DNA of 54,401 bases from Gemmatimonadota bacterium. GTDB lineage: Bacteria; Gemmatimonadota; Gemmatimonadetes; Palauibacterales; Palauibacteraceae. Below are positions 26,749 through 37,614 of this stretch, piece after piece. The notes under the pieces were generated by a model. It had not been told where the DNA came from. It worked only from the letters and a program-made list of their open reading frames with translations, and ran no database searches. Positions within the stretch are counted from its first letter, which is position 1. Each line of letters starts with the position of its first letter. The translations under genes were made by a program, and so were the position numbers. The stretch covers positions 1 to 54,401 of the forward strand of contig JAMJQL010000023.1 of the NCBI GenBank assembly GCA_023554245.1, in the 5' to 3' direction.

Positions 26749-28263
26749 TCACTCCGAGGCCTGTTCCACCACCCGCCCGTACGCCGCGGCGTCCCACGCC
26801 GGACGGTCATCCGCGTTGGCCACCTCGTATCCCGTGTAGAAGACGAGCCGGCCGATGCGTGACATTTTGTCATATGCGATCCTGTCCGCGTGATCGGACG
26901 GCTTGTGATAGTCGTCGTGCGTTCCGTTGAAGAAGAAGAGAACCGGCACTCCGTTGCGCGCGAAGTTGTAGTGGTCCGATCTCGAGTAGAAGCCCTCCTC
27001 GGGCCAGATATCATCGATCACCGCCATGTCCAGTTCCGGGTGCTCCTCCGAAACACGCTCCACGAGCGGACCGAGCGTCGATTCCTCTTTGCCGATCGCT
27101 ACGATCGTGTCAGTCCAGTTCCTGCCGACCATGTCCATGTTCAGGTTGGCGACCGTCTGCGCGAGCGGGAAGGTGGGGTGATCGGCATACCAGCCCGAAC
27201 CCAGAAGCCCCTTCTCTTCTCCGCTGACGGTCATGAACACCATCGATCGCCGGGGTGCCTCGGGAAGCGCGGCAAACGCCTGCGCAAGCTCGATGATCGT
27301 GACCGTGCCCGATGCATCGTCATCCGCACCGTTGTAGATGGAGTCTCCATCCACCGGCCGTCCCACTCCCACATGGTCCATGTGTGCGGTCAGCACGACG
27401 TACTCGTTCTTCAGCTCGGGGTCGGAGCCCTCCAGCCAGCCGATCGTATTGGGCGCCTCCTCCACGTTCACGTCGGCTTCCGACCGCACTTCTGCCGACC
27501 ACCCCTCTGCCGGTTCTCCTGCTGATACGGCGGCTGCCAGGTCCGCCGGCAGAGAGGACAAGGCTACGAACGCGGCAGGGAAGGAGGTGTCATCCACCTC
27601 TCCTACTCGGGTCTGTGTGCTGCTGAGGAAACGCTTGAGCTGATCGAAGAAATTCTGCGGAATGTCCAGTACGACGAGCACGCCGGCCGGATCGTGAGGT
27701 CCGAGCTTCTCCGCCAGTCCTCCCCGCAACACGGGGCGGATGTTCTCCGCCGTGAGCAACACCGTTACGATCCTGCCGTCCACGTCACCGAAGTCCTCGG
27801 CGATGTCTGCTACCATGAGCGGGCCTTCGCCCTCTGAGAGGCGCGCGTCGTGCAAGGTGAAGAACTGCTCTCCGTAGACGAGCTCCGTCTCGCCTACCGG
27901 ACCCTTGAGTACCAGCCCGTGATCCTCGGGCCCGGCGGGGACGATCGAGGAGATGGGATAGAGCTGCAGATAGGACTCACCGTTTCCGGGCTTCAGCCCG
28001 AATTCCTCGAATCGATCGGCCACGTACCGGGCCGTCTTCATCAACTCGGGACTCGGGGTGTCCCGGCCTCGCATCGAATCATGCGCGATCACGCCCATGT
28101 GAATCTGCATGTCGGCAACGGTGATCGTCGCCGCAGCGTCCCGAGCTGCGGACGAGTGCGACGGCGCCATCTGCGCCGAGAGAGTACCCGTGCATGCAAG
28201 GAGCAGGGCCACGACCCCGCTGGTGAAGTTCGACCCTCTCCCGACCATTCCCTTTCCCTTCAT
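26749..28263 (-). CDS. Exported M28 family zinc aminopeptidase
   Basis: 504 residues with a signal peptide (GVVALLLACTGTLSAQ; the Cys is not in a good lipobox). A PA-like insert occupies roughly residues 100-250. The peptidase domain carries the co-catalytic zinc ligands: His in LTAHMDHVG, bridging Asp in NGADDDASG, Glu-Glu in VSGEEKGLLGS, Asp in NLNMDMVG, and His in RSDHYNFARNG. Family members are periplasmic or secreted aminopeptidases, including bacterial glutamate carboxypeptidase relatives. ATG 28263 has AAGGAG 8 nt upstream. It is divergent from the DUF58 operon across 213 nt in which I see no further gene. Substrate unknown. Confidence 0.92.
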   Translation of the reverse strand: MKGKGMVGRGSNFTSGVVALLLACTGTLSAQMAPSHSSAARDAAATITVADMQIHMGVIAHDSMRGRDTPSPELMKTARYVADRFEEFGLKPGNGESYLQLYPISSIVPAGPEDHGLVLKGPVGETELVYGEQFFTLHDARLSEGEGPLMVADIAEDFGDVDGRIVTVLLTAENIRPVLRGGLAEKLGPHDPAGVLVVLDIPQNFFDQLKRFLSSTQTRVGEVDDTSFPAAFVALSSLPADLAAAVSAGEPAEGWSAEVRSEADVNVEEAPNTIGWLEGSDPELKNEYVVLTAHMDHVGVGRPVDGDSIYNGADDDASGTVTIIELAQAFAALPEAPRRSMVFMTVSGEEKGLLGSGWYADHPTFPLAQTVANLNMDMVGRNWTDTIVAIGKEESTLGPLVERVSEEHPELDMAVIDDIWPEEGFYSRSDHYNFARNGVPVLFFFNGTHDDYHKPSDHADRIAYDKMSRIGRLVFYTGYEVANADDRPAWDAAAYGRVVEQASE

Positions 28264-28476
28264 TCCCTCGACTCCTTGATCGTTCGGACCCCCGTTCCCG
28301 GGTCGGCCCTTTTTCGTCGCCGCGTGTGGCCAATCCGGAACACGCGCTCGATCCGGGTGTGTACTCCACAGCCCGGCGGGTGTTGCCCGCTCGACGACCG
28401 TTTCCGGCCACCGAGGCGTGCGGAACCGCCCGAGCATTATGACCGCATCGATGTCCCAAACACCCGGCGGGCCCGA

Positions 28477-29412
28477 ATGGCTGTGTCCGGGAGCCTGACC
28501 GGGGACGGCAGCCGTTCGCGGCCCGACCTGAAGAACCCGTCCGAATTCTACGACCCCGGGCGTCTCGAGCTCATCGCCCGAACCGTGGTGGAAGGATTCC
28601 TGATCGGGCTCCACCGCTCTCCGCATCGCGGATTTTCGGTGGAATTCGCAGAGAACCGGCCGTACTACCCGGGCGACGACATTCGTTTTCTCGACTGGCG
28701 AATGTACGCTCGATCCGATCGATGGTACCTGAAGCAGTTCGAAGAGGAGACGAATCTCCGGGCATATCTCGTGCTCGACACGAGCCGTTCCATGCGCTGG
28801 TCATCGCCGGTCATGAGCGGCTTCTCGAAACTGGACTATGGCCGGCTCATCGCGGCATCGCTGGCCAATCTTCTGCTTCGGCAGGGAGACGCAACCGGAT
28901 TCGTCGCTTACGATGAAAGTGTCCGCACCCACCTGCCTCCCAGGGCCTCCCGTCGTCACCTGGCCACTATTCTCCGCGAGCTCGTGGCGCTGGAAGGCGA
29001 CGGTGGCAGCGAGGCCGGAACGGCGATTCGGGACGTCGCAATCCGGCTGCGAAGGCGGGGCCTGGTAGTCCTGATCTCGGACCTCCTGGTAGACGCGGAA
29101 GGTACGCGTCGCGCGCTGCATTTCCTGCGGCACCGCGGACACGAGGTGATCGTTCTGCACCTCATGGACCCCGGCGAGCGCGAGTTGCCGGCCGCCGGCG
29201 ACGCCGTGTTCTTCGATCCCGAAACCGGCGAGGAGCTGCGTACGAGTTCGGCGGCGCTTCGCGCGGAGTACGCAGCGGCGGTAGAAGACGCGGTAGCCCG
29301 GTGGCGCAGTGAGTGTCGCCGCATGGGAGCGGACTACCACCTGCTGATCACCGACACGCCACTCGGAGTCGGTCTCGGGCACTTCCTCCAGAAGCGGGCC
29401 CGACTCGGTTGA
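28477..29412 (+). CDS. DUF58 domain protein
   Basis: 311 residues. The DUF58 signature region has HRGFSVEFAENRPYYPGDDIRFLDWRMYARSD split across residues ~50-80, followed by a VWA-like fold with a MIDAS-type LVLDTSRSM (DxSxS) and later RGLVVLISDLL. DUF58 proteins usually work with MoxR AAA ATPases and BatA-type VWA membrane proteins in envelope stress or metal-loading systems. No MoxR is in the window, but a BatA-like gene follows with a TTGA overlap. The frame is open far upstream (to 27850), but that is antisense shadow of the M28 gene; ATG 28477 gives the family N-terminus. Confidence 0.88.
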   Translation: MAVSGSLTGDGSRSRPDLKNPSEFYDPGRLELIARTVVEGFLIGLHRSPHRGFSVEFAENRPYYPGDDIRFLDWRMYARSDRWYLKQFEEETNLRAYLVLDTSRSMRWSSPVMSGFSKLDYGRLIAASLANLLLRQGDATGFVAYDESVRTHLPPRASRRHLATILRELVALEGDGGSEAGTAIRDVAIRLRRRGLVVLISDLLVDAEGTRRALHFLRHRGHEVIVLHLMDPGERELPAAGDAVFFDPETGEELRTSSAALRAEYAAAVEDAVARWRSECRRMGADYHLLITDTPLGVGLGHFLQKRARLG

Positions 29413-31403
29413 GCTTTCTCTTCCCTGCTGCCCTGGCACTGGCGGGTCTCACCGTCATCCCGCTGCTTCTGCACCTCGTCCGGCGGGAGACCGACCGACG
29501 AGTACCGTTTCCCTCTCTGCGGTACCTGCAGTCGGCGCAGCGCGAGAGCGCGCGCTCCATGCGGATCCGCGACCGGATGCTGGTCGCTGCACGCGTGGGA
29601 ATCGTAGCGTTGCTCGCTTTAGCCGCGGCGCAACCGTTGATCGGGACCGGCGACGCCCGCAGTCACCGCCCGACGGACCTGGTCCTGGCTCTGGACAACA
29701 CCGCCAGCATGGACCGGCTCAGCGATGGGCGCACCTTGCTGGAGTCGGCGCGTCAGGCGCTGGCGGTGTCGCTTTCGCATGCAACGCCTCAGGATCGCGT
29801 GTGGCTGCTTTCGGCTGTCGATGGAATCGTCGTTGCCGGCGGCAGTGCCGACGAGGCAGCCCGACTGCTGCCGGCGATCCGCCCCTCCGACGCGGGGGCG
29901 TCGCTGGCTCTCGCCATACGCACCGCTGCTTCGGCCATTCCCGCCAGCCCGGGCAGGGCCAGGGAACTGCACATCTTCACCGATCTGCAGGCCGGCTCCT
30001 TCGCGGGACGTGCCGAGATCGATGACGGCTGGGCAGTCCGGGTGATGCAGGTCGCGCCGGATGGAAATCGGAACGGTCGGGTGGCATCCCTGTCGGTCGG
30101 ACCGTCGCATCCGGTGCCGCCGGGCGCATCGCTGACCGTGACGGCCCGGATCGAAGCCGAATCCGACTCCGGAGGCTCGAGATCCCCGGAAGACGAAACG
30201 GTTGATGCGGCGCCAGAGGCGAGGCTGCTGGTCGATGGACGGACGGCAGCTATCCGCACCGCGAACTGGGGCACGGACGTTTCGTTCTCCATTCCTGCAC
30301 CAGATCCGGGATCTCACGTCGTTCGTGTCGAGATCGATCCGACCGGACTGCGGGCCGACGATGCACGGCAGATAGGTATCAGGGTCGCACGGCCGGCAGG
30401 AGTCCGGCTCGTCGGAGATTCGGATTCCGACGGCGAATTCATCGGTAAGGCGATCGAGACGCTCGAGGCCGACGGCCGGGTCCGGCTGGGAACGGGTCGG
30501 ACCGACGTGGTCATACAGGTGGCCGGGGCGCCGTACCGTGAGCCCGGGGTCCCCGACAGACCGGCGGCGCGAATCCTGGTTCCCCCTTCCGATCAACTGC
30601 AGCTCGCTGCATTCAATCGTGAGCTGGCAAGTCTCGGTATTCCCTGGAGAGCCGAACCGGATCCTGCCGCGGGAGTGCTCCGGCTGGCGGACGCTGGAAT
30701 CCCCGTCGTCACCGGCGAGACCGTGACGCGACGGTATCTTCTGCAGCCGGGAGTCGCGCCATCGACCCCCGTGGACTCGGTGATTCTCCGAACCGCCGAC
30801 GGAGAAGCATGGCTGGTTCGCGGCCGGGCTCCGGAGACGGGGGTGTACCTGTTGATCGGCTCGGCACTCGTTCCCGAAGCCACGACTCTTCCTGCCAGTG
30901 TCGGAATGATCGAATTCGTCGACGCACTGGTCAGCAGATGGTCACGACCCGGCGACCCTGGCGGCTCTCTCGAGGCCGGCGAGGAAACGACGCTCCCGTC
31001 TCGCGCAGACTCCCTCGCCGGACCGGATGGTCCCCCTGTCCATGTGGAAGGAGGAGCTCCCTGGCGTCCGAGAATCGCCGGTGCGTGGCGCATTGCGGTG
31101 CGTTCGGACACCGGCCGGGACCCCCGGTTCGTGGGTGTCAACGTGCCCGCAGCCGAGTCGAATCCCGCGACACTGGACACCGACGGACTGGCATCCGCCA
31201 TCGGATCTGCGCGCGACCTGCGGGTGAGCTCGGGGGACAGCTGGCCCGACGAGATCTTCGCCGCACGACGAGGCCGAAACATCACTGCCTTCGTCCTGGC
31301 CGTGGCACTCGTCCTCATGGCTGTGGAGACCTGGCTCTCGGGGGCGCGGCGGCCCCGCGCGACCAGAGCCGACGGGCATGAGCCAGCCGGGACGGGCGGA
31401 TGA
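29409..31403 (+). CDS. BatA-like membrane protein with VWA domain
   Basis: 664 residues from a TTG start overlapping the DUF58 stop. The BatA N-terminal domain comprises two helices (LFPAALALAGLTVIPLLLHL and VAARVGIVALLALAAAQPL), with FPSLRYLQ between them. A VWA domain follows, with a MIDAS-like ALDNTASMD. Central periplasmic beta-rich domains run to ~residue 620, and a last helix is at ~640 (ITAFVLAVALVLMAVETWL). Residues 230-560 are divergent. Likely a membrane partner of the DUF58 protein in a Bat-type complex. It overlaps mfd by 4 nt. Confidence 0.82.
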   Translation: MSFLFPAALALAGLTVIPLLLHLVRRETDRRVPFPSLRYLQSAQRESARSMRIRDRMLVAARVGIVALLALAAAQPLIGTGDARSHRPTDLVLALDNTASMDRLSDGRTLLESARQALAVSLSHATPQDRVWLLSAVDGIVVAGGSADEAARLLPAIRPSDAGASLALAIRTAASAIPASPGRARELHIFTDLQAGSFAGRAEIDDGWAVRVMQVAPDGNRNGRVASLSVGPSHPVPPGASLTVTARIEAESDSGGSRSPEDETVDAAPEARLLVDGRTAAIRTANWGTDVSFSIPAPDPGSHVVRVEIDPTGLRADDARQIGIRVARPAGVRLVGDSDSDGEFIGKAIETLEADGRVRLGTGRTDVVIQVAGAPYREPGVPDRPAARILVPPSDQLQLAAFNRELASLGIPWRAEPDPAAGVLRLADAGIPVVTGETVTRRYLLQPGVAPSTPVDSVILRTADGEAWLVRGRAPETGVYLLIGSALVPEATTLPASVGMIEFVDALVSRWSRPGDPGGSLEAGEETTLPSRADSLAGPDGPPVHVEGGAPWRPRIAGAWRIAVRSDTGRDPRFVGVNVPAAESNPATLDTDGLASAIGSARDLRVSSGDSWPDEIFAARRGRNITAFVLAVALVLMAVETWLSGARRPRATRADGHEPAGTGG

Positions 31404-34400
31404 TTTCCTCCAGTCTTGCCGCATTGCTCGCAGAACTGGAGTTCGACGGACTCCTGCCACACCCGGGTGAATCTCTGCGGGTGACCGGTTGTCCGGGAGC
31501 CGCGCCCTCTCTGCTCGCGGCCAGCCTCGCCCGGTCTTCCGGAGTGCCCCTGGTCCTCGTCCACGACACGCCATCGCTTGCCGAGTCCGCGATGGCGGAT
31601 CTGGTCACCGGCGCAGGTATCGATGATGCCCGCCTGCTGCCGCAGCGAGAGACTCTTCCCTTCGAGTTCGCCGACCCGCACGTGGAAATCACCAGCCAGC
31701 GGGTGGACGCGTTCTCGGCATTGCTGGCGGGAAAGACGCGGCTGTTGGTGACGACGGCGCGGGGCCTGGTCGAGCGGAGCCCGGTAGCGGTCAGGGGCGA
31801 GGACTTCTCGCTGTTCCTGCGGCAAGGCGAGAAGTGGTCGCGCGCCCAGCTGGCCGAGCGCCTCTCGCGGATGGGCTTCACGGCCAGCGATTCGGTGCAG
31901 GAACTGGGCGACTTCGCGGTTCGCGGAGGGATCGTCGACCTGTTCCCGTTCGGCAGTGACCTTCCGATCAGGGTCGAGCTGTGGGACGACGAAATCGCCT
32001 CGATCAGGAGCTTCGACCTGCTGTCTCAGCGTTCCGTCGAGCGGCACGAGGACGCCGAAGTTCTTCCCGTATCGCTGGATCCAGGTCAATTCGAGGAAAT
32101 GGGCGTCACCTGGGAGCGCCGCTGTCTGCTCGAATTGCTGCCCGAGGATTCGATCGTCGTAGAAGTGGGCGATTCGGGCTCGGACGCGCGGCGCCTGCGA
32201 CTCTGGAAGGATGTCCGCGACGCCTGGGGCACCGACGCACCGGGGGGGCGACGATCGGCGGCCGACCTGGTGCTGCCGCCTGTGGACGTGGAGCGAGCGT
32301 TCGATGGGCTGCGGCGCGTCCGCGTCGGGACCCACGACGCCGAACCGCTTCCAGGCGAGCCGAGTATCGACCTGGGCATTCGCCCGCCTCCCGCGATCGA
32401 CCGCAACATGAAGGCGCTCGTGGCCGAGATCGAGGAGGCGGTCCGTGCCGGAGAGGGCGTCCTCCTCCTGTGTGACAACCAGGGACAGCTCGAGCGCCTG
32501 CAGGAAATCCTCGAGGACCTCGCGGGCGGGCGGATCCTGCGCGAGGTCGAGCTTGCGCTCGGTTCTCTGAGCGGCGGTATGCGGATACCGGGCCCCGGGC
32601 CGCTGCTCGTGCTGACCGATCACGAGGTCTTTCAGCGATCCCATCGCGTACGCCGTGGTCGCACCCTGCACGGAGTCGCTTCGCTCGAGTCGGTCGCCTC
32701 GTTATCGCCCGGAGACTACGTGGTTCACATGGATCACGGGATCGGGAGGTACGACGGGATCGAGCGTGTCACTGTCGGCGACGAGACGATCGAGACGCTC
32801 AAGATCGAGTACGCCGACGGAGGCATCCTGCGGCTGCCGCACTACAGGATCGACATGATCGAGAAGTGGACCGGGATCGGAGACGGCGATGATCCTGTCC
32901 GGCCACCCCAGGTCCACAAGATCGGCGGCAAGCGCTGGAAGCAGCTGAAATCGAGAACGGAGGAGGCGATCCGGGCGATGGCGACCGAGCTGCTCGACCT
33001 CTACGCACATCGTGAGGTGACGCACGGACACGCCTATCCCGAGGACACGCGCTGGCAGCGGGAGATGGAGTCCTCGTTCCTCTACGAGGATACGCCCGAC
33101 CAGCGAAAAGCCTGGGAAGATGTGCGTTCGGACATGATCGCCCCCCGGATCATGGACCGGCTCGTCTGCGGCGATGTGGGCTATGGCAAGACGGAGATCG
33201 CGATTCGTGCCGCGTTCAAGGCGGTACAGGACGGGAAGCAGGCGGCGGTGCTCGCTCCGACGACGATTCTGGTCGAACAGCACCTGCACACCTTCCGAGA
33301 GCGCCTGGCAGGTTTTCCCGTCGAAATCGAGGCACTCTCCCGACTTCGCACCCCGTCCGAGCAGACGGAAACGCTGCAGCGCCTCGCCAGCGGACATATC
33401 GACGTGGTGGTGGGCACTCATCGCCTGCTGTCGCCCGATGTCGAGTTCCGGGACCTCGGTCTGCTGGTCGTGGACGAAGAGCAGCGATTCGGAGTGCGCC
33501 ACAAGGAACGTCTCAAGGAACTGAAGCGAAGCGTCGACGTTCTCACTCTTACCGCGACCCCGATTCCCCGCACTCTTCAGCTGGCACTCGGTGGGCTGCG
33601 CGACATGTCGCTCATCGAGACCGCCCCCAGAGACAGGATGCCCGTAATCACCCACGTCATGCCCTGGAGTGACGGCATTCTCCAGGACGCGATGCGCCGG
33701 GAGCTGGATCGAGCCGGACAGGTGTTCTTCGTGCACGATCGGATAGAGACCATAGAAGCGATCGGCGAGCGGGTACGCAGCCTGGTGCCCGATGCACGGA
33801 TCGCCGTGGCACACGGGCAGATGCCCGAACGGGAGCTGGAGAGCGTCATGGATCAGCTCCTCGACGGCGAGATCGATGTTCTCGTCTCTACCTCGATCAT
33901 CGAGAACGGGCTCGACGTCCCTACCGCCAACACGATGATCGTGCACCGTGCCGACCGTTTCGGCCTCGCACAGCTGTACCAGTTGCGCGGACGCGTCGGC
34001 CGGTCGCATCACCGCGCGTACTGCTACCTGCTGCTGCCGCCGAATCCGACGCCCGATGCGGTACAGAGACTCAGGATCCTGGAGCATCACACGGAGCTCG
34101 GATCCGGATACAGGGTCGCGCTGAAGGACCTGCAGCTTCGAGGCGCCGGGAATCTTCTCGGCGGCGACCAGTCGGGTTTCGCGCACGCTGTCGGATTCGA
34201 TACCTACCAGAGGCTCCTGCAGCGAGCCGTCCGTCGACTCAGGGGTGAGGTCGAGGAGGAGAAGAAGGCGCCGGCACAGGTTTCCGTGGACGGTGAGGCG
34301 CTGCTGCCCGACGAATACATCGCGGGCAGCGACCAGAAGCTTCACCTGTACCGGACGCTGGCACGCGCGGAAGAGGCTGCCGATATCGATGCGCTTCGCG

Positions 34401-34708
34401 AAGAGCTCGAAGATCGATTCGGACCCGTCCCGGCCGCCGCGGATCGCTGGCTGAACGCCGCCCGTTTGAAGCTGCTGGCGGAGAGACTGGGAATCGAGCG
34501 GATCAGCGTCTCTGACGCCTCCGCTCGCGTCAACTTTCGCCCGGAGGCCGTGCCCAGGCTCGCGAAGTTGAGCCGGGCTTTCGAGAATCGACAGATCGTA
34601 GTTGAAGTACGCAGGACCCAGCCGTTATCCTTAAAGCTTGCCCGCGCCGGAGTGGAGCCGCTTCCTCCGACGCTGATCGAGGCCCTCGAACTGCTGATCG
34701 ACTCTTGA
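31400..34708 (+). CDS. mfd: Transcription-repair coupling factor Mfd
   Basis: 1102 residues, near the normal ~1100-1150. N-terminal UvrB-like region ([22 protein letters not shown]), the RNA polymerase interaction domain ([20 protein letters not shown]), then a RecG-like SF2 translocase: Walker [46 protein letters not shown], and helicase motifs [21 protein letters not shown] and QLRGRVGRS. The TRCF C-terminal domain has [14 protein letters not shown]. Displaces stalled RNA polymerase and recruits UvrA. Coupled at both ends: 4-nt overlap with the BatA-like gene and 8 nt to the next gene. Confidence 0.97.
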   Translation: MISSSLAALLAELEFDGLLPHPGESLRVTGCPGAAPSLLAASLARSSGVPLVLVHDTPSLAESAMADLVTGAGIDDARLLPQRETLPFEFADPHVEITSQRVDAFSALLAGKTRLLVTTARGLVERSPVAVRGEDFSLFLRQGEKWSRAQLAERLSRMGFTASDSVQELGDFAVRGGIVDLFPFGSDLPIRVELWDDEIASIRSFDLLSQRSVERHEDAEVLPVSLDPGQFEEMGVTWERRCLLELLPEDSIVVEVGDSGSDARRLRLWKDVRDAWGTDAPGGRRSAADLVLPPVDVERAFDGLRRVRVGTHDAEPLPGEPSIDLGIRPPPAIDRNMKALVAEIEEAVRAGEGVLLLCDNQGQLERLQEILEDLAGGRILREVELALGSLSGGMRIPGPGPLLVLTDHEVFQRSHRVRRGRTLHGVASLESVASLSPGDYVVHMDHGIGRYDGIERVTVGDETIETLKIEYADGGILRLPHYRIDMIEKWTGIGDGDDPVRPPQVHKIGGKRWKQLKSRTEEAIRAMATELLDLYAHREVTHGHAYPEDTRWQREMESSFLYEDTPDQRKAWEDVRSDMIAPRIMDRLVCGDVGYGKTEIAIRAAFKAVQDGKQAAVLAPTTILVEQHLHTFRERLAGFPVEIEALSRLRTPSEQTETLQRLASGHIDVVVGTHRLLSPDVEFRDLGLLVVDEEQRFGVRHKERLKELKRSVDVLTLTATPIPRTLQLALGGLRDMSLIETAPRDRMPVITHVMPWSDGILQDAMRRELDRAGQVFFVHDRIETIEAIGERVRSLVPDARIAVAHGQMPERELESVMDQLLDGEIDVLVSTSIIENGLDVPTANTMIVHRADRFGLAQLYQLRGRVGRSHHRAYCYLLLPPNPTPDAVQRLRILEHHTELGSGYRVALKDLQLRGAGNLLGGDQSGFAHAVGFDTYQRLLQRAVRRLRGEVEEEKKAPAQVSVDGEALLPDEYIAGSDQKLHLYRTLARAEEAADIDALREELEDRFGPVPAAADRWLNAARLKLLAERLGIERISVSDASARVNFRPEAVPRLAKLSRAFENRQIVVEVRRTQPLSLKLARAGVEPLPPTLIEALELLIDS

Positions 34709-34716
34709 CGGGATAC

Positions 34717-36204
34717 ATGACTCGCATGCGACTGAAACGAACCACCACTGCTCTGCCTTCGCTCCTTGCCGTCCTGCTGGTCGCAGGTTGTTCGGCGGCC
34801 GAAGACGCGCTTACGGCACACTCGCGACCGGCCGCCACGGCGGTGGGACACAGCCTGTCGACCGGCGAGCTCGGCCGCATGATGGCCGAATCGCCCATCC
34901 CGGACTCGGCACTCGACTCGGAAGTAGCGAGCCAGGTGGCCCAGCTGTGGGCCGACTACGTGACCCTCGCCACGATCTACCGACATCCCGATTCGACGCA
35001 GAGCGTCGACTATACGCCACTTCTGGACGAGGGTCGCTACTTCGCGGCCCTGGCGGTCCAGCGGTTCCGCGACAGCATCCTGAGCCTCAATTCCGAACCC
35101 ACCGAGGCGGAAGTCCGCGAGTATTTCGACACGCGTCAGCCATTCACCCGCCTCGACCTCCGCCGGATCGCGCTCGAGGTTCCGCTCGACGCGAGCGAGG
35201 CCACCCGCGACAGCCTGTTTTCCGAGGCCTCGGCACTGAGGGAGCGCCTCGCCGGCGGCGCGGATTTCGTGGAGGCGGCACGAGCCCACAGCGACGAAGC
35301 GCCCGAACAGCGGGGACGAGTACTCGCCTACCAGGGTCACGAGTCGGTGCCGCCCGTGGCCGACAGCGCGCTCTTCGCGATGCGCCCCGGAGAGATCAGC
35401 CCGGTGTTCGCGACCGCGGACGCGATGGTGATCTACCGGGTCGAGCAACGGCGTGAACCGGAGTTCGAGGCGGCCCGGGACATGACGTACGAACGGATGG
35501 TGGAGGAGCGGGCGCAAGCCAGCCAGATCCGAACTCTGGACTCCCTGCTGGCGGCCGGACAGAGGTCGATTCCCGAGGACGCCCCCTCGGCGGCGATCTC
35601 CATTGCATCCCGATCGGACATGGCGGAAGGAACGATCTCCGGATCGGCGCCTCTGGCACTGTTCGTAGATGGTTCTCTCTCGGCGAACGACCTTCGTACC
35701 CTGTTTCGTGTGCGCCCCGACCTGCGGCAGCGCTTCGCGACCGCGACGGAGGACGAAGCCTACGACTTCCTGATGGAACTCGCGGCCGACGAGGTGCTCG
35801 TCAGGGCCGCCGAGCAGGGCGGCTTCGGGGCCGGCGAGACCGAGCGCTCTCAGCTGGAGGAAGCGCTGGCAGCACAGATGTCGAGTATCGGGGGCCGATA
35901 CAATCTGAGCCACGGAATGGTGACGGACCCGGGCTTCGATATGGACCTCGCCAGCGAGAGTTTCGTCCGCGCCGTGCTGGCTGCCCAGAGGCCGGTTCCG
36001 TGGCTCTCGGAGTACCGGTACGTACTCGGCGACTTCCCGAGCCGCATCGACGATCAGGGGGCGGAGACGGCAGCTCGACTGGCCCGTGATCTGCGGGAGC
36101 TCGAAACTCCGAGTGCTGCCGGTGCGCAGATCGAGGATGAAGACGTCGAGCCGGAACACGAATCGGACGCAGCGGCAGAGAACTCCGGGGAGCACGGCGA
36201 ATGA
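34717..36204 (+). CDS. Lipoprotein with degenerate parvulin-type PPIase domain
   Basis: 495 residues: signal with lipobox LLVAGC (Cys ~25), helical N-terminal region, a PPIC-like segment at residues ~145-250 (LRERLAGGADFVEAARAHSDE, then ALFAMRPGEISPVFATADAMVIYRVEQ), and a helical C-terminus. The rotamase core is weaker than in the neighbour: DLGWV becomes RVLAYQ. Likely a periplasmic chaperone paralogue of SurA/PrsA, possibly without isomerase activity. ATG 34717 is 8 nt after mfd; a TTG at 34705 would overlap the mfd stop like the other junctions here and remains possible. It overlaps surA-like by 4 nt. Confidence 0.75.
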   Translation: MTRMRLKRTTTALPSLLAVLLVAGCSAAEDALTAHSRPAATAVGHSLSTGELGRMMAESPIPDSALDSEVASQVAQLWADYVTLATIYRHPDSTQSVDYTPLLDEGRYFAALAVQRFRDSILSLNSEPTEAEVREYFDTRQPFTRLDLRRIALEVPLDASEATRDSLFSEASALRERLAGGADFVEAARAHSDEAPEQRGRVLAYQGHESVPPVADSALFAMRPGEISPVFATADAMVIYRVEQRREPEFEAARDMTYERMVEERAQASQIRTLDSLLAAGQRSIPEDAPSAAISIASRSDMAEGTISGSAPLALFVDGSLSANDLRTLFRVRPDLRQRFATATEDEAYDFLMELAADEVLVRAAEQGGFGAGETERSQLEEALAAQMSSIGGRYNLSHGMVTDPGFDMDLASESFVRAVLAAQRPVPWLSEYRYVLGDFPSRIDDQGAETAARLARDLRELETPSAAGAQIEDEDVEPEHESDAAAENSGEHGE

Positions 36205-37589
36205 CCGATTCCTTCAGCCGGGATCTCAGAGCGCCTGTCCTCGGTGGCGGGCTGGCCCTGCTCGTCGCGGGCACGCTGGCCGCACTGCCCGCCCCCCTCC
36301 TCGCGCAGGAGGACGATCCGGTTTCCAGGCAGGAGATTCCAGCGGACTCCGTCGAAGTCGTCGATCGGATCGCGGCCGTGGTCGGGGACACGGTGATTCT
36401 GTACACCGAGATTCTGGAGTCCCTGCTTCAGGCGCGGGCGCAGGGCGCGAACGTACCGGAACCAGGTACGCCCGCCTTCGACTCGGTCGCCCACCAGACG
36501 GTGGAAGAGCTCGTGGATCAGCTGGTTCTCCTGCAGAAGGCGAAACAGGCCGAGATCCGGGTGCCGCCCGAGATGCTGGATGGCGAAACCGATCGACGAT
36601 TCCGCGAAATTCGAAACGGCTTTCCCAGCGCCTCCGCCTTTCAGGAAGCGGTCCAGAGCTCAGGTCGGACTCTGGTCCAGTACCGACAGTTCCTGAGAAA
36701 CCAGGTCCGGGCGCAGATCATGATCGACCAGTTCGTGCGGCAGAACTCGGAGAACCTCCCGCCCGTCGTGGTTTCCGAGGAAGACATCCAGAGCTGGTAC
36801 GAAGAAAACCTCGCGGGTCAGACGCGTCCGGCGAGCATCGGATTCGAACAGCTGGTGATCGAGCCGAGGCCGAGCCAGGAAGCTCGGGACAGCGCGTTGG
36901 CGGAAGCCGAGCGCGCCGTGGCCGAGTTGCGGTCGGGCGAAGACTTCGCGGTCGTCGCGCGTCGGTATTCGGACGACCTCTCGAACCGGGAACAGGGAGG
37001 CGACCTCGGTTGGGTCCGTCGCAGCCAGCTGGTCCCCGCATTCGCTCAGGCGGCGTGGGCCGCACGGACCGGGACGCCGATCGGACCCGTCTACACCCGG
37101 TTCGGATACCACATCATCAAGGTCGAGAACGTCCGGGGTGGTGAACGTAAGATCAGTCACATCCTGATACGACCTGAGCTCGGACCGGCCGACACAGAGA
37201 TCGCGCGTGAGAGAGCCATGGCCGTGGCGGACAGCATCCGTGACGGGACCCCCCTGTCGGAGCTTGCGGAACGACAGGGAGTCGAAGAGATCCCGGTGCG
37301 TGTGCCCGAGATTCCATACGACGAGCTCGAACAGCGACTGGGACCCGAGTACGGAGCCGCGCTGGCCGATCCGATTCCGGGCGACGTGATCGGGCCCTTC
37401 GACCACGCGAATCTGATTCCCGATCGACCTGCGTTCGTCATAGTCCGGGTAACGGAGTTCAAGCAACAAGGTGACTGGGAGATCGACGAAATCCGTGACC
37501 AGGTCCGGGAGCGACTCACGTTCGACGAGGGCTATCGCAGGTTCGTGGATGAGTTGCGAAACGAGGTCTACGTCGACGTGCGAATCTGA
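36201..37589 (+). CDS. surA: SurA-like periplasmic peptidyl-prolyl isomerase
   Basis: 462 residues; signal peptide (GGGLALLVAGTLAALPAPLLAQ), SurA N-terminal domain with IAAVVGDTVILYTEI, VEELVDQLVLLQKAKQ and QYRQFLRNQVRAQIM, then a canonical parvulin domain (SGEDFAVVARRYSDD, QGGDLGWVRRSQLVPAF, YTRFGYHIIKVE) at ~210-310 and a second, less complete PPIase-like half to the end (KISHILIRPEL, PLSELAERQG). Acts as a periplasmic chaperone for outer-membrane proteins. Its ATGA overlap with the upstream lipoprotein suggests the two work together. The pdxA gene follows, the same neighbour as in many Proteobacteria. Confidence 0.88.
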   Translation: MTDSFSRDLRAPVLGGGLALLVAGTLAALPAPLLAQEDDPVSRQEIPADSVEVVDRIAAVVGDTVILYTEILESLLQARAQGANVPEPGTPAFDSVAHQTVEELVDQLVLLQKAKQAEIRVPPEMLDGETDRRFREIRNGFPSASAFQEAVQSSGRTLVQYRQFLRNQVRAQIMIDQFVRQNSENLPPVVVSEEDIQSWYEENLAGQTRPASIGFEQLVIEPRPSQEARDSALAEAERAVAELRSGEDFAVVARRYSDDLSNREQGGDLGWVRRSQLVPAFAQAAWAARTGTPIGPVYTRFGYHIIKVENVRGGERKISHILIRPELGPADTEIARERAMAVADSIRDGTPLSELAERQGVEEIPVRVPEIPYDELEQRLGPEYGAALADPIPGDVIGPFDHANLIPDRPAFVIVRVTEFKQQGDWEIDEIRDQVRERLTFDEGYRRFVDELRNEVYVDVRI

Positions 37590-37614
37590 TCGGGCCATTC
37601 AGAACGCTCCGACC

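Noticed and set aside
28372-28394. GCGGGTGTTGCCCGC hairpin in the M28/DUF58 divergent region
   Set aside because: Short 5-bp stem, common by chance at this GC content, no T-run.
32702-34345. 547-aa minus-strand ORF inside mfd
   Set aside because: Antisense to conserved helicase motifs; no recognisable domain.
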